Notes: generated from the sequence alone by a model not told the origin. Counted from the first letter of the stretch, positions 16,128 through 24,989 are shown. The stretch is DNA of 44,078 nucleotides from JALZOC01 sp035758845 (GCA_035758845.1 DASTVZ010000111.1:1-44078); one strand, 5' to 3'. Numbers and translations are program-made.

Positions 16128-17660
16128 ATGCGTCCTATCTCTCGTCGAACTCGTCTGCTTGTACTCAGGACGCTCTCAGTTCCAGTGATGATCGGCACAT
16201 GGTCCGCGGCGGATGCTCTTGCCGCGACCACGATTGTCGCCGCCGGTGCCAACCTGCAGGCTGCTTTGAACGCCGCGCAGCCTGGCGACGAACTCGTGCT
16301 TCAAGCGGGAGCACGATTCGTCGGTTCCTTTCGGCTGCCAGTCAAGGCGGCGGGGCCGGTCATTACGATCCGTTCGTCGGCCACGCTTCCCGATCGCCGG
16401 ATCACGCCCCAGGACGCTAGTCTCTTGGCTACACTTGCGTCCCCAGTGGTTTCTGCTGTTCTCGACGGCACCGGGGCCGCGAACTGGAAAGTCGATGGGG
16501 TCAGGTTTGAGCCCGTGTCGAATGGTCAAGGCGACGTCATTGTTTTGCAGGATTCGACCAACATCTACCTTGATCGCATTCTGATTGTCGGGGGAGCCTA
16601 CGGGCAAAAGCGAGCGGTTCGCGGCAACGGCAACCAAATCACGTTGAGACGTTCGTACATCGCGAACATTTGGCGCAGCGGGCAAGATAGTCAGGCCTTC
16701 TGCGCCTGGGACGGCGCGGGTCCTTACACCATCGTAGATAACTACCTGGAAGCCGCGAGCGAAAATGTGATGTTCGGCGGCGCCGACAGCAAATCGCCCG
16801 ATCGCGTACCCTCAGACATCCTTATTGAAGGGAACCACTTCACGAAACGCTTGGAGTGGAAGGGCGCTGGCGTTGCCGTGAAGAATCTGTTCGAGCTGAA
16901 ATCGGCGCGCCGGATCACCATTCGCCGCAATGTGTTCGAACACAACTGGACCGACGGCCAGACGGGTTTTGGCATCCTGATGAAGGCCGTCAACCAGGAT
17001 GGAACTGCCCCCTGGTCAGTTCTCGAAGACGTACTGTTCGAGCAAAACCTTATCCGCAACACCGAGAACGGATTCAACTTCCTCGGCTACGATTACGCGC
17101 ATCCGTCGGGCCGCGCGACGCGCATCACGATTAGAAACAACGTGCTGTTGACGCCGGGCGTGGCGTTTCAGCTGGGCGGCGAGATCGGCGAACTCGCAAT
17201 CGATCACAACACTGTCGATCAAGGCGCCACACTGATGTCCCTATATAAGGGCACGGTCTGGCTCGCCGGCGCCGCGGCCGCACGACCGGGCGCCTACGCT
17301 GTCGAGCGTCTGACTTACACCAACAACCTCGCGCGGCACAACGTGTACGGAGTGAAGGGACAAGGGACAGCGATCGGCACGCCGAGTCTCAGTGCTTATA
17401 CCGTGAGCAACGTGTGGACGAACAATGTTCTCGCTGGAGGAGCCGGACAACCATACCCGACGATCACGTGGCTACCTTCGGTTGTCGAGTACGACAGGCA
17501 GTTGGCTCCCGACTATCGCCTCATGCCGCAGAGTCCTTATTGTCGGGCAGCAACCGACGGGCGAGACGTCGGCGTCGACTGGACACAGCCCATGCCACTC
17601 TGGCCGACGACGCCACGCCCGCCATCACCCACGGGCCTTCGAGTCACGAAGGGAGAGTGA
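16128..17660 (+). CDS. Secreted right-handed beta-helix protein, no CBM
   Basis: This 510-residue protein has a signal peptide (MRPISRRTRLLVLRTLSVPV, cleavage near ALAA-TTIV). Conserved family blocks follow: LQAALNAAQPGDELVLQAG, DSTNIYLDRILIVGG, DSQAFCAWDGAGPYTI, ENVMFGGADSKSPDRVPSDI, FTKRLEWKGAGVAVKNLFEL and NHNWTDGQTGF-like segments. It is nearly identical to the next gene over most of its length, a recent tandem duplication that includes the promoter. There is no CBM. The helix ends with a short Pro-rich tail. A catalytic role is suspected only because polysaccharide-active enzymes often have this fold. Confidence 0.82.
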   Translation: MRPISRRTRLLVLRTLSVPVMIGTWSAADALAATTIVAAGANLQAALNAAQPGDELVLQAGARFVGSFRLPVKAAGPVITIRSSATLPDRRITPQDASLLATLASPVVSAVLDGTGAANWKVDGVRFEPVSNGQGDVIVLQDSTNIYLDRILIVGGAYGQKRAVRGNGNQITLRRSYIANIWRSGQDSQAFCAWDGAGPYTIVDNYLEAASENVMFGGADSKSPDRVPSDILIEGNHFTKRLEWKGAGVAVKNLFELKSARRITIRRNVFEHNWTDGQTGFGILMKAVNQDGTAPWSVLEDVLFEQNLIRNTENGFNFLGYDYAHPSGRATRITIRNNVLLTPGVAFQLGGEIGELAIDHNTVDQGATLMSLYKGTVWLAGAAAARPGAYAVERLTYTNNLARHNVYGVKGQGTAIGTPSLSAYTVSNVWTNNVLAGGAGQPYPTITWLPSVVEYDRQLAPDYRLMPQSPYCRAATDGRDVGVDWTQPMPLWPTTPRPPSPTGLRVTKGE

Positions 17661-17663
17661 CTC
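17641..17663 (+). terminator. Hairpin overlapping the stop codon
   Basis: GAGTCAC and GTGACTC form a perfect 7-bp stem around a 9-base loop, spanning the TGA at 17658-17660. A decayed version (GAGTC/GACTC, 19393-19415) sits at the end of the next paralogue, in the 8-bp gap between convergent genes. There is no U-tract, so a role as terminator is uncertain. Confidence 0.3.
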
Positions 17664-17815
17664 TGTCGAAAGTCTGGTCCGGTGTTTGTTGTGCGGGGAC
17701 GAGCTCATCCATATGGCCGGTCAAGCCACCCAGGATTGTAATTTCCCACACTAAGCCGTTGCCTGATCGCTCGCTTCGCACGACGGATTCACGCACCCGG
17801 CGAGCATTGTGTTGA

Positions 17816-17830
17816 GGGCATTGTTCTTGC
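17816..17830 (+). promoter_or_regulatory. Sigma-54 promoter of fifth beta-helix gene
   Basis: It reads GGGCAT-TGTTC-TTGC with GG-N10-GC spacing. The following GCTGAGC-TCTA-GCTCGGC dyad matches the one at 13374. The start is expected near 17842, about 35 bases before the ATG. A GTAAT segment at 17738 lies about 80 bp upstream, as at the sister promoter. Confidence 0.65.
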
Positions 17831-17876
17831 TGAGCTCTAGCTCGGCGTTACACCGCGCTGCCTCAACAGGACACTA

Positions 17877-19406
17877 ATGCGCCCGCTCTCTCGTCGAACA
17901 CGTCTGCATGTACTCAGGGCGTTCTCAATTCCAGTGATGATCGCCACATCGTTCGCGGTGGATGCTCAGGCCGCAACCACGATTGTCCCCGCCGGTGCCG
18001 ACCTGCAGGCTGCTTTGAATGCCGCGCAGCCTGGCGACGAGCTCGTGCTTCAGGCCGGTGCACGGTTCAGCGGTTCCTTTCGGCTGCCAGCCAAGGCGGC
18101 GGGGCCGGTCATTACGATCCGATCGTCGGCCACGCTTCCCGATCGCCGGATCACGCCGCAGGACGTCGATCTCCTGCCGACACTTGCATCCTCCGTCATT
18201 TCTGCCGTGCTCGACGGCACCGGGGCGGCGAACTGGCGACTCGACGGCATCAGGTTCGAATCAGTATCGAATGGTCAAGGTGACGTGATTGTTCTGCAGG
18301 ATTCGACCAATATCTATCTTGATCGCATTCTGATGGTGGCGGGTGTCTACGGGCAAAAGCGGGGGATTCGCGGCAACGGCAGGCAAATCACGTTGACGCG
18401 CTCGTATATCGCGAACATTTGGCGCAGCGGGCAAGATAGCCAGGCCTTCTGCGCGTGGGATGGCGCGGGCCCTTACACCATCGTCAATAACTACCTGGAA
18501 GCCGCGAGCGAGAATGTGATGTTCGGCGGTGCTGATAGCAAATCGCCCGATCGCGTACCCTCAGATATCCTTGTTGAAGCAAACTACTTCAATAAACGGT
18601 TGGAGTGGAAGGGCGCCGGCGTGGCCGTGAAGAATCTGTTCGAGCTGAAATCGGCGCGCCGGATTACGATTCGCCGCAATCTGTTCGAACACAACTGGAC
18701 CGATGGCCAGACGGGTTTTGGCATCCTGATGAAGGCCGTCAATCAGGATGGGAGCGCCCCCTGGTCAGTTGTCGAAGACGTACTGTTCGAGCAAAACCTC
18801 ATTCGCAACACCGAGAACGGATTCAACCTCCTCGGCTACGATTACGCGCATCCGTCGGGCCGCGCGACGCGCATCACAATCAGGAACAACGTGCTGTTGA
18901 CGCCTGGCGTGGCGTTTCAACTGGGCGGAGAGATTGGCGAACTCGCAATCGATCACAATACCATCGATCAAGGCTACACGCTGATGTCGCTGTATAACGG
19001 CACGGTGTGGCTCGCCGGTGCCGCAGCGGCGCGACCGGGCACCTACGCTGTCGAGCGTCTGACTTACACCAACAACCTCGCCCGGCACAACGCGTACGGA
19101 GTGAAAGGACAAGGGACCGCAGTCGGTACGCCGAGTCTCACTGCTTTCACCGCGAGCAACGTGTGGACGAATAATGTTCTCGCCGGCGGCGCCGGCCAAC
19201 CGTATCCGCCGATCACGTGGCTACCATCGGTTGTCGAGTACACCAGCCAGTTGACTCCGGACTATCGCCTCATCCCGCAGAGTTCTTATTGTGGTGCGGC
19301 GACAGACGGGCGTGACGTCGGTGTCGACTGGACACAGCCCATGCCACTCTGGCCGCCGGCCATAGCCCCCCCGCAATCACCCATCGGCGTTCGAGTCACG
19401 AAGTGA
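17877..19406 (+). CDS. Secreted right-handed beta-helix protein, no CBM
   Basis: This 509-residue protein has an AGGA ribosome-binding site 6 bases before the ATG. A signal peptide (1 to about 31, DAQA-ATTIV) is followed by the same blocks as its neighbour: LQAALNAAQPGDELVLQAG, QKRGIRGNGRQITL, DSQAFCAWDGAGPYTI, ENVMFGGADS, VKNLFELKSARRI and LGYDYAHPSGRATRI. It differs from the 16128 product by scattered substitutions (for example YFNKRLEW against HFTKRLEW), which suggests recent duplication. It converges with the methyltransferase gene, with only 8 bp between stops. The function is unknown beyond secretion and fold. Confidence 0.82.
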   Translation: MRPLSRRTRLHVLRAFSIPVMIATSFAVDAQAATTIVPAGADLQAALNAAQPGDELVLQAGARFSGSFRLPAKAAGPVITIRSSATLPDRRITPQDVDLLPTLASSVISAVLDGTGAANWRLDGIRFESVSNGQGDVIVLQDSTNIYLDRILMVAGVYGQKRGIRGNGRQITLTRSYIANIWRSGQDSQAFCAWDGAGPYTIVNNYLEAASENVMFGGADSKSPDRVPSDILVEANYFNKRLEWKGAGVAVKNLFELKSARRITIRRNLFEHNWTDGQTGFGILMKAVNQDGSAPWSVVEDVLFEQNLIRNTENGFNLLGYDYAHPSGRATRITIRNNVLLTPGVAFQLGGEIGELAIDHNTIDQGYTLMSLYNGTVWLAGAAAARPGTYAVERLTYTNNLARHNAYGVKGQGTAVGTPSLTAFTASNVWTNNVLAGGAGQPYPPITWLPSVVEYTSQLTPDYRLIPQSSYCGAATDGRDVGVDWTQPMPLWPPAIAPPQSPIGVRVTK

Positions 19407-19414
19407 CAGGGACT

Positions 19415-20308
19415 CTACCTTGATGTAACGGGGTTTGTCCGTTCGAACACGAACTCGTTGCAGCCGAGGCCGACGCCGCCGCATTTCATCTTGATCAGCG
19501 TGAAGCCGCGAGCGCGGTAGAAGTCGAAAATCTCGTCCGGCGTCGCGAACTCGTACGGGTAGCCACCCACCCAGTCGACGATGTCATGCCACTTGCTCAT
19601 CCCGCGCCGGCGCCGATACTCGGTCCACGACCGCACGTAGTCGCCGGGCCGTCCTCTCAGCACCGCGCCGACAAGCGCCTTCGCTTCCGCCGGAGCGGTG
19701 ACGGCAACGGCGAATGGTTTTCGCGCGAGCTTAGGGATCCCGTTGTAGGTCCGTTTGATGGCGTGCCAGCGGCGGCTTTGCGTACCAGTATCGTTGTAGA
19801 TGGCGATGAATAGCTTGCCGCCTCGCGCAACAGGGATGGCTGCGTTCTCGAGTGCGTGCCACATCTGTCCAGTGTGATGCAGAACGCCCCAGGAGTAGAC
19901 GATGTCGAACTGACCGAGGCGCCGCAGGTACTCTGTATCGAGAACCGAGCCGCGTTCGACAGTCCATCGGTCGTCTTCAGGAAAATATCGGCGGCGTAAT
20001 TCGCTGGTGCAGGCAACCGACTTTGTATCGTAGTCGAACGAGTGCACGTGCGCGCCAAGCCGCCGCGCGGCGAGACTGGAGAGTCCGCTGCCAGAGCCGA
20101 TATCGAGGAGTCGCAGGCCGTCGAGCCGCTCAACCTGCAACATGCGCTGCAGTCCCCGCTCTGCGGCGCCGATTCGCGCTTCATCGAGCACGGACAGGAA
20201 GCTGGCCCAGTTGCCGCCGAACTCGAACCGCTCGCCGCGTGCCACTTCGGTCGCGTGCGTATCGGAGGTCCCGACGAACGAGACCGTGGCCGTCGAGTGA
20301 TCGCTCAT
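19415..20308 (-). CDS. Class I SAM-dependent methyltransferase
   Basis: This 297-residue protein has the Rossmann methyltransferase motif I (LRLLDIGSGSGLSSLAARRLG, about 66-86) and an acidic motif II residue (SFDYD). It also has FDIVYSWGVLHHTGQMW as post-motif IV and GGKLFIAIYND. It is soluble. It is the last gene of the long EPS operon (4-bp overlap with the GT2 gene before it), so it most likely methylates a sugar of the repeat unit, perhaps capping the chain. Such a role is typical of methyltransferases in O-antigen and capsule loci but is not shown here. The acceptor is unknown. Confidence 0.85.
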   Translation of the reverse strand: MSDHSTATVSFVGTSDTHATEVARGERFEFGGNWASFLSVLDEARIGAAERGLQRMLQVERLDGLRLLDIGSGSGLSSLAARRLGAHVHSFDYDTKSVACTSELRRRYFPEDDRWTVERGSVLDTEYLRRLGQFDIVYSWGVLHHTGQMWHALENAAIPVARGGKLFIAIYNDTGTQSRRWHAIKRTYNGIPKLARKPFAVAVTAPAEAKALVGAVLRGRPGDYVRSWTEYRRRRGMSKWHDIVDWVGGYPYEFATPDEIFDFYRARGFTLIKMKCGGVGLGCNEFVFERTNPVTSR

Positions 20309-21285
20309 CGGCTGAATTCTCCTCCATTGCGTTGTGCACTCTGTCGGCCGCCGACGCGCACGGCGAGGTAACCAAGTGCGTACGCGGCATCCATCGCCTG
20401 CGCCGCCGCAGCGGAGAGTCGGCCCGACAGTGCGTGCAGCGGCGCCGCTGCTGTTCCAAGTACGAACCGCCGCAACCAGTGAAGCGGCGAGGCCGACGTG
20501 TGCTCGGCTGGCTGGTCGCTCGAATCCGTCGTTCGTTCAATAACCGCGTGCGTAATGCCGGACCAGAAGAACCAGCGCAGAAAGTATCGAAGGCGCGTCC
20601 GCTCGATCGGAACCCAGTGTTGGACGCGCAATTCAGGCCGGTACTCGCAGTGATATCCGGCGTTCACAGCGCGCTGGCAGAGGTCGTGATCTTCGCCGCC
20701 GAGGAGCGTTCCGCGCCGCTTTCCCAGATTCGGTGCGAACCCTCCTAGCGACTCGAACACCGTGCGGCGGACGGCCATGTTTGCGCCCACTGCGGTTCGC
20801 TGACCGAGGTTCTGCGCTTCCCCGTAATGGAGAAGCGCCAGCGGCGACGACATCGTTCCGTAGCGGCCGTCTTCTTCGAGCTGAAGCCAGGCGGGCGCGG
20901 CGCGCTGCCAGTGGGGATCGACTCGCCCGCCGACCAGCGCGACCGACGGATCCGCGAACAGCCGCCGGATGATCGCTATCCAATCATCTGCGACGAGGAC
21001 GTCGTCGTCGGTCAGAGCGAGCACGTCTCCGCGAGCGAAGGAGATGGCCGCATTCAATGCCGGCGCCTTTCCCGGCGACAGATCGTGGCGACGATAGAGC
21101 GGCACCGTGAATCGTGTGGCGGCTTCGGTAATAACCTCGGCAGTCGCGTCGGTGCTTGCGTTGTCTACAACGATGACTTCATCGCCGGGCGCGAACGCCT
21201 GAGTGCGAAGGCGATCGAGCGTCGCTCGTAGCAGCGAGGCCCGATTGTGCGTCGCGATAACGACGCTGATGCTTATCATCGCCAC
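20305..21285 (-). CDS. GT2 family glycosyltransferase
   Basis: This 326-residue GT-A enzyme has ISVVIATHNRASLL, VIVVDNASTDAT, PGKAPALNAAI and the LTDDDVL metal motif (DDD at 93-95). It continues with TAVGANMAVRR and LGGEDHDLCQRA. It overlaps the neighbouring GT2 gene by 10 bp and the methyltransferase gene by 4 bp. It is closely related to the GT2 at 21276 and to the pair at 2134/3194. The four appear to be one expanded family split between the two operons. It presumably transfers one sugar of the EPS repeat in the cytoplasm. Confidence 0.9.
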   Translation of the reverse strand: MAMISISVVIATHNRASLLRATLDRLRTQAFAPGDEVIVVDNASTDATAEVITEAATRFTVPLYRRHDLSPGKAPALNAAISFARGDVLALTDDDVLVADDWIAIIRRLFADPSVALVGGRVDPHWQRAAPAWLQLEEDGRYGTMSSPLALLHYGEAQNLGQRTAVGANMAVRRTVFESLGGFAPNLGKRRGTLLGGEDHDLCQRAVNAGYHCEYRPELRVQHWVPIERTRLRYFLRWFFWSGITHAVIERTTDSSDQPAEHTSASPLHWLRRFVLGTAAAPLHALSGRLSAAAAQAMDAAYALGYLAVRVGGRQSAQRNGGEFSR

Positions 21286-22250
21286 GTCCGTGAAATTACC
21301 GCAGCGGGCGCGGCAACGGTCGGTTCATGTGGCCGATTCCAGCGTCCTTTCAGATAACCCGCAAACCACGCGAGCCGCATGGCGCCAGAAGTGGCCCGTC
21401 GCGGATCGACCGTCACCAGACCAGCCAGGATCGATAGCAGATCCTTGCCCAGCCGCCGCCACAGGTAGCGCGGGGCGCCGAGCAGATAGCGGTCGGTTGA
21501 TGGATAGTCGCGCTCGAGCCCCGCCTCCATTTGTCCATTCCCATAGCACCAGCGAGCGAAGTAGGCGAGACGAAGCCGATCCGCGGGCACGCGGTGGAGC
21601 ACTGAAGCCTCCGGTTCGTACACACCCTTGAAGCCGGCCGCTACGAGTCTGAGCGCGAACTCGTGGTCTTCTCCGGTCCGCAGCGTGTCCTTGAGCTTCC
21701 CGAGTTCTGGGTTCCAGCCACCGACAGTCTCGAGCGCTGGCCGTCGAATCGCCATGTTGGTGCCGATCGGCATGACCTGATCCTGAGTGCCCTTCAACGT
21801 CAGCCGGCGCGTGCCGCCGTCCCCAATCGCGAGTACACCGTAAAGCGAAGGCGCCAGCCATCGGGGAGGCGGCGCCTCCCAGAGCGGAAGAATTCGGCCA
21901 GCTGCATAGTCCGCCCCCGTCTCCGAGAACGCTCGTGCGAGTGCTGCCAGCCAACCGGACGACGGAAGCACGTCGTCGTCGGTCAGCGCGAGAAGATCCC
22001 CGCGTGCGTGAACGATTGCCGTGTTGAGCGCGTGAGACTTGCCCGACTTTTGCTCGGTTAGGTAGATGACGGGAACGCTCGAACGTCGCGCCGCTTGCGC
22101 GACCACCGTGGCAGTCGAGTCGACCGAGCCATTGTCGACGACAAGGATTTCGAACGGGCAGCCGGGCGACTCTTGCTCGCACAGCGCCTTGAGCGTTCCT
22201 TCGAGGAGTGGCGCGCGATCTCGAGTGGCGATGAGAACGCTGATGATCAT
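21276..22250 (-). CDS. GT2 family glycosyltransferase
   Basis: This 324-residue protein has MIISVLIATRDRAPLL, ILVVDNGSVDSTA, SGKSHALNTAIVHARGD, LTDDDVLP (DDD at 91-93), MPIGTNMAIRR and RTGEDHEFALRL. A C-terminal region (about 240-310) carries hydrophobic and basic residues typical of membrane-peripheral GT2 enzymes. The ATG overlaps the stop of the Wzy-like gene (ATGA), which implies translational coupling. The donor specificity is not evident. Confidence 0.9.
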   Translation of the reverse strand: MIISVLIATRDRAPLLEGTLKALCEQESPGCPFEILVVDNGSVDSTATVVAQAARRSSVPVIYLTEQKSGKSHALNTAIVHARGDLLALTDDDVLPSSGWLAALARAFSETGADYAAGRILPLWEAPPPRWLAPSLYGVLAIGDGGTRRLTLKGTQDQVMPIGTNMAIRRPALETVGGWNPELGKLKDTLRTGEDHEFALRLVAAGFKGVYEPEASVLHRVPADRLRLAYFARWCYGNGQMEAGLERDYPSTDRYLLGAPRYLWRRLGKDLLSILAGLVTVDPRRATSGAMRLAWFAGYLKGRWNRPHEPTVAAPAAVISRTWR

Positions 22251-23668
22251 GCGGCCTCAGCTCTGCGAACCGCCCGGGCGGGTTCGCCGATCTCGCCGAC
22301 CTCACGTAATGTGATGTCGCGGAGAGTGACTGCCAGTCCGAGGACCAGATACAACGTCCAGTAATAGGCGACCGAGGCGAACATCGCGGCCACGACCCAC
22401 CCTGTGAGGCTGGCCAGCACCGCGGACGCATACAGCTGGAGCCGCTCCCGACGCGCGAGCAGTTCAGCGGGCTCGCGCGATTTCAGTCGGTGGCGCGCAC
22501 GCGACCGCCGGAGCACCCGCACCGCCTGGAGCCCAGCGAGGAAACCGCTCCCGACGATGACGGCGAACAGGAGAAGACCGGGCGTGCCCAATTCCGACGC
22601 AACCTGAAGCCACGCGTTGTGTGCTTGGTGCCATGTTTCTTCGCGTTCTTTTGGGTTGTAGTTGAGAAATTGACCCGCGCCCAATCCGAACACCGGGTGA
22701 TCGAGGTAGGCCTGATAAGCCTCGCGCAGCAACCGCTTCCGCGCTTCGCGCGAGCCCGTTACATCCTCTTCTGGATGGATGATGCTCGACATGCGTTGCG
22801 TGAACGAATCGGGCAACAACGGGATTGTGAACAGAGTGACAGCCACGACGGCGACAGCGACGCGGGGTCGCACGCGCCGCACTTGGAACAAAAGGACGGC
22901 AAGCATCGCAACCAGTCCCAGCGTTCCTCCGCGACTCCTGCTGAAGATGATCGCGGCGACAATTGCCGGTGTACCGATTGCGAGTATGGCTCGCACGACC
23001 GGCCGTGAACGGCCGAGCATGAGAATGACCGCAAGCGGAAGGAAGGCGACCAGGTTCAGCGCCATATCGTTCGGGTTTCCGAAAAGACCTCCCTCTCCTT
23101 GCGCCCGACCATCCTCAACCAGGTGAAGGCCCATCGTGTAGTCGACGACGGCCTTCACTCCGACATAGCAGCAACTCAACACGACGATCTCGACGAACCG
23201 TTCAAACCGTGCCCGCGTCGTCAGCGTGCTTAGAATCAACACGAACACAACGATCACTTTGCTGAACAGGTCGGTGACGACGGCGACGGCGCCGCCAGGC
23301 CAGATCGAAAACGGCGCAGTCGCAAGCATGAGTGCGCCGAACGCGAGCACTGACACCAGCTCGAGGCTCATCTTTGTTACGGGCGCGCCACGATTGAGCC
23401 GGCCAATTACGAGCGCCAGGATCGCAAACGTTCCCAATACCTCGGCGAGATGCAGTGGTTCGAGTACGCGAATGGTGTCTTGCGGGCGAACGAAAAGAAT
23501 CAGCGTGAAAGCGAGGAGAGCTCGGTATGCGACGCGGTCACGCACCTCCGCCTCGGCATCAAGGACACTTGTATCGGCAAGGACGGGCGACGTCTTTGGC
23601 GACGTCGGCCCCACCGCACTGAACGCGCCGCCGAAGGCGAGACGTTCGTAGGCACTCACGATCGGCAC
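22247..23668 (-). CDS. O-antigen ligase/polymerase (Wzy-like) membrane protein
   Basis: This is a polytopic protein of about 470 residues with 10 or more hydrophobic segments. A large periplasmic-type loop carries the Wzy/WaaL signature: YLDHPVFGLGAGQF and HQAHNAWLQVASELGTPGLLLF. The GLFGNPNDMALNLV segment is also typical. Wzy-type enzymes polymerise lipid-linked repeats at the periplasmic face of the inner membrane, which fits with the flippase at 29740. A WaaL-type ligase is the alternative. The start is uncertain: the frame opens with TTG at 23749, overlapping the small ORF upstream. I use the GTG at 23668; the GTG at 23659 is equally possible, and no strong ribosome-binding site is visible. 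Confidence 0.8.
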   Translation of the reverse strand: MPIVSAYERLAFGGAFSAVGPTSPKTSPVLADTSVLDAEAEVRDRVAYRALLAFTLILFVRPQDTIRVLEPLHLAEVLGTFAILALVIGRLNRGAPVTKMSLELVSVLAFGALMLATAPFSIWPGGAVAVVTDLFSKVIVVFVLILSTLTTRARFERFVEIVVLSCCYVGVKAVVDYTMGLHLVEDGRAQGEGGLFGNPNDMALNLVAFLPLAVILMLGRSRPVVRAILAIGTPAIVAAIIFSRSRGGTLGLVAMLAVLLFQVRRVRPRVAVAVVAVTLFTIPLLPDSFTQRMSSIIHPEEDVTGSREARKRLLREAYQAYLDHPVFGLGAGQFLNYNPKEREETWHQAHNAWLQVASELGTPGLLLFAVIVGSGFLAGLQAVRVLRRSRARHRLKSREPAELLARRERLQLYASAVLASLTGWVVAAMFASVAYYWTLYLVLGLAVTLRDITLREVGEIGEPARAVRRAEAA

Positions 23669-23714
23669 GCCCGAAAGAACGCCGCTGTTTCCTTTGTTGC
23701 CCTTATTGGGTGGA

Positions 23715-23825
23715 TTACTTCCATATATCCCGGCCGCGAATGACAGCAATCAGACCGTGAAGGGCAGCAATGTTCATCATCACGAACGTATATGCCACTC
23801 GCGACAGCCGGGGCAACGCATCCAT
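23715..23825 (-). CDS. Small ORF encoding the detached C-terminal helix of the upstream GT2
   Basis: These 36 residues (MDALPRLSRVAYTF then VMMNIAALHGLIAVIRGRD, ending IWK) match the usual last segment of membrane GT2 enzymes, a YFVLMNxAAxxG...RG...W tail. They lie in the same frame as the GT2 at 23877, 51 bp after its TAA. They have their own AGGAG about 5-6 bases before the ATG. Either the GT2 has been split into two polypeptides or a nonsense mutation removed the tail. A sequencing error is also possible, although a single-base indel would not keep the frame. Confidence 0.5.
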   Translation of the reverse strand: MDALPRLSRVAYTFVMMNIAALHGLIAVIRGRDIWK

Positions 23826-23876
23826 GGACTCTCCTGTTGTGGCGTGCCGGCCAATGTGCCGCCGGAAATGGCGCAC

Positions 23877-24989
23877 TTACAGGGAAAGTCGCCGCTCCCG
23901 CACGGAGGTGGGCCGCCGCTCCGATGCACGTCTCGACTCATCCATTGCGCGACCCGTGCGCTCATGCGCCGATCGGGCCCCAATGAACGCGAGACCGTAG
24001 AAGCAGAGCTGCACCATCAATGCCAGCCCATAGAACCAGGACCGAAACGCCAGCGGGACATTGACGACGAGAGCGGCGGCGAGACACCACGGGACAATGA
24101 GGCGTCCGAGCTTGTGCGAGACGTACTGAACCCAGACGGGATTGATGAAGGGGATGAGCAGCCGAGGTTCGAGGCCGATGATCTGGTAATTACCCGCCAG
24201 GGTGCGTGTCTTTCGTCGCGACTCGTCGCCGCCACTCGCGGCGACCCTATCGTAGGCTCGCGCTCGATCGTCGAAGACGACGCGCTTACCCGCCAGGACG
24301 ATGCGCATCGGCGCCAGCACGTCGTCCAGCAGTGTCTCCGGCGGAATCGGATGCCACATCGATCGGCGAAGCGCGTAGATGGCGCCCGTCGCTCCAAGCG
24401 TCGACCAAACTCGGCTTTCGCGTCGGCGCAGCCACTTCTCGTACGTCCAGTACAAACCGACACCCTCGGCGACGTCGGAATCGTCAAGAGAACGATCAGC
24501 TTCACAGTCAAGTACGAGTTCTCCGGTCACGGCGCCAATGACCGGATCGTCGAAATTGGATGTGAGCGCCGCGATGGCATCGGGTGCGAAGCGCTGTCGC
24601 GCGTCGGCGAAGACCACGATGTCGCCGTGCGCTGCCGCGACCCCGGCGTTCAATGCCAGGGGTTTTCCACCACGCGGGAGCTCGATGAGACGGATCCGGT
24701 CTGAGAAGGGCGCCACGGCAGCCGCGGTGCCGTCAGTTGATCCGTCCGAGACGATAATGATTTCAAGCGGACTCGGGTATTTTTGCTCGAGCAGGTTGCG
24801 AATACGCGCGGGCAGGCGATGGGCTTCATTGCGGGCAGCGATAACAACGGAAACCGTGGGGTACTCAGCTGATGAGCATCGCCTGGCGACAGGTCGCGAC
24901 GCGATCGCGGCCCAGATTGCGAGCAGCAGCGGATAGCCCGCGTAAACATAAAGAACGAATGCGATCGACGCCCAGAACACTGTTTCCAT
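23877..24989 (-). CDS. Membrane GT2 family glycosyltransferase, truncated at the C terminus
   Basis: This 370-residue protein has an N-terminal transmembrane helix (about 5-30) and a GT-A domain. The domain has VSVVIAARNEAHRL, IIIVSDGSTDGT, GGKPLALNAGV, VFADARQRF (D-x-D region), TGAIYALRR, LLDDVLAPMRI and a RKTRTLAGNYQ motif related to the QxxRW box. Two or three C-terminal helices (about 285-335) follow. This layout matches processive or chain-extending enzymes such as hyaluronan synthase-like GT2. The frame then runs into an Arg-rich tail and stops. The conserved last helix is encoded after the stop (23715-23825). Whether the two parts assemble is unknown. Confidence 0.82.
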   Translation of the reverse strand: METVFWASIAFVLYVYAGYPLLLAIWAAIASRPVARRCSSAEYPTVSVVIAARNEAHRLPARIRNLLEQKYPSPLEIIIVSDGSTDGTAAAVAPFSDRIRLIELPRGGKPLALNAGVAAAHGDIVVFADARQRFAPDAIAALTSNFDDPVIGAVTGELVLDCEADRSLDDSDVAEGVGLYWTYEKWLRRRESRVWSTLGATGAIYALRRSMWHPIPPETLLDDVLAPMRIVLAGKRVVFDDRARAYDRVAASGGDESRRKTRTLAGNYQIIGLEPRLLIPFINPVWVQYVSHKLGRLIVPWCLAAALVVNVPLAFRSWFYGLALMVQLCFYGLAFIGARSAHERTGRAMDESRRASERRPTSVRERRLSL

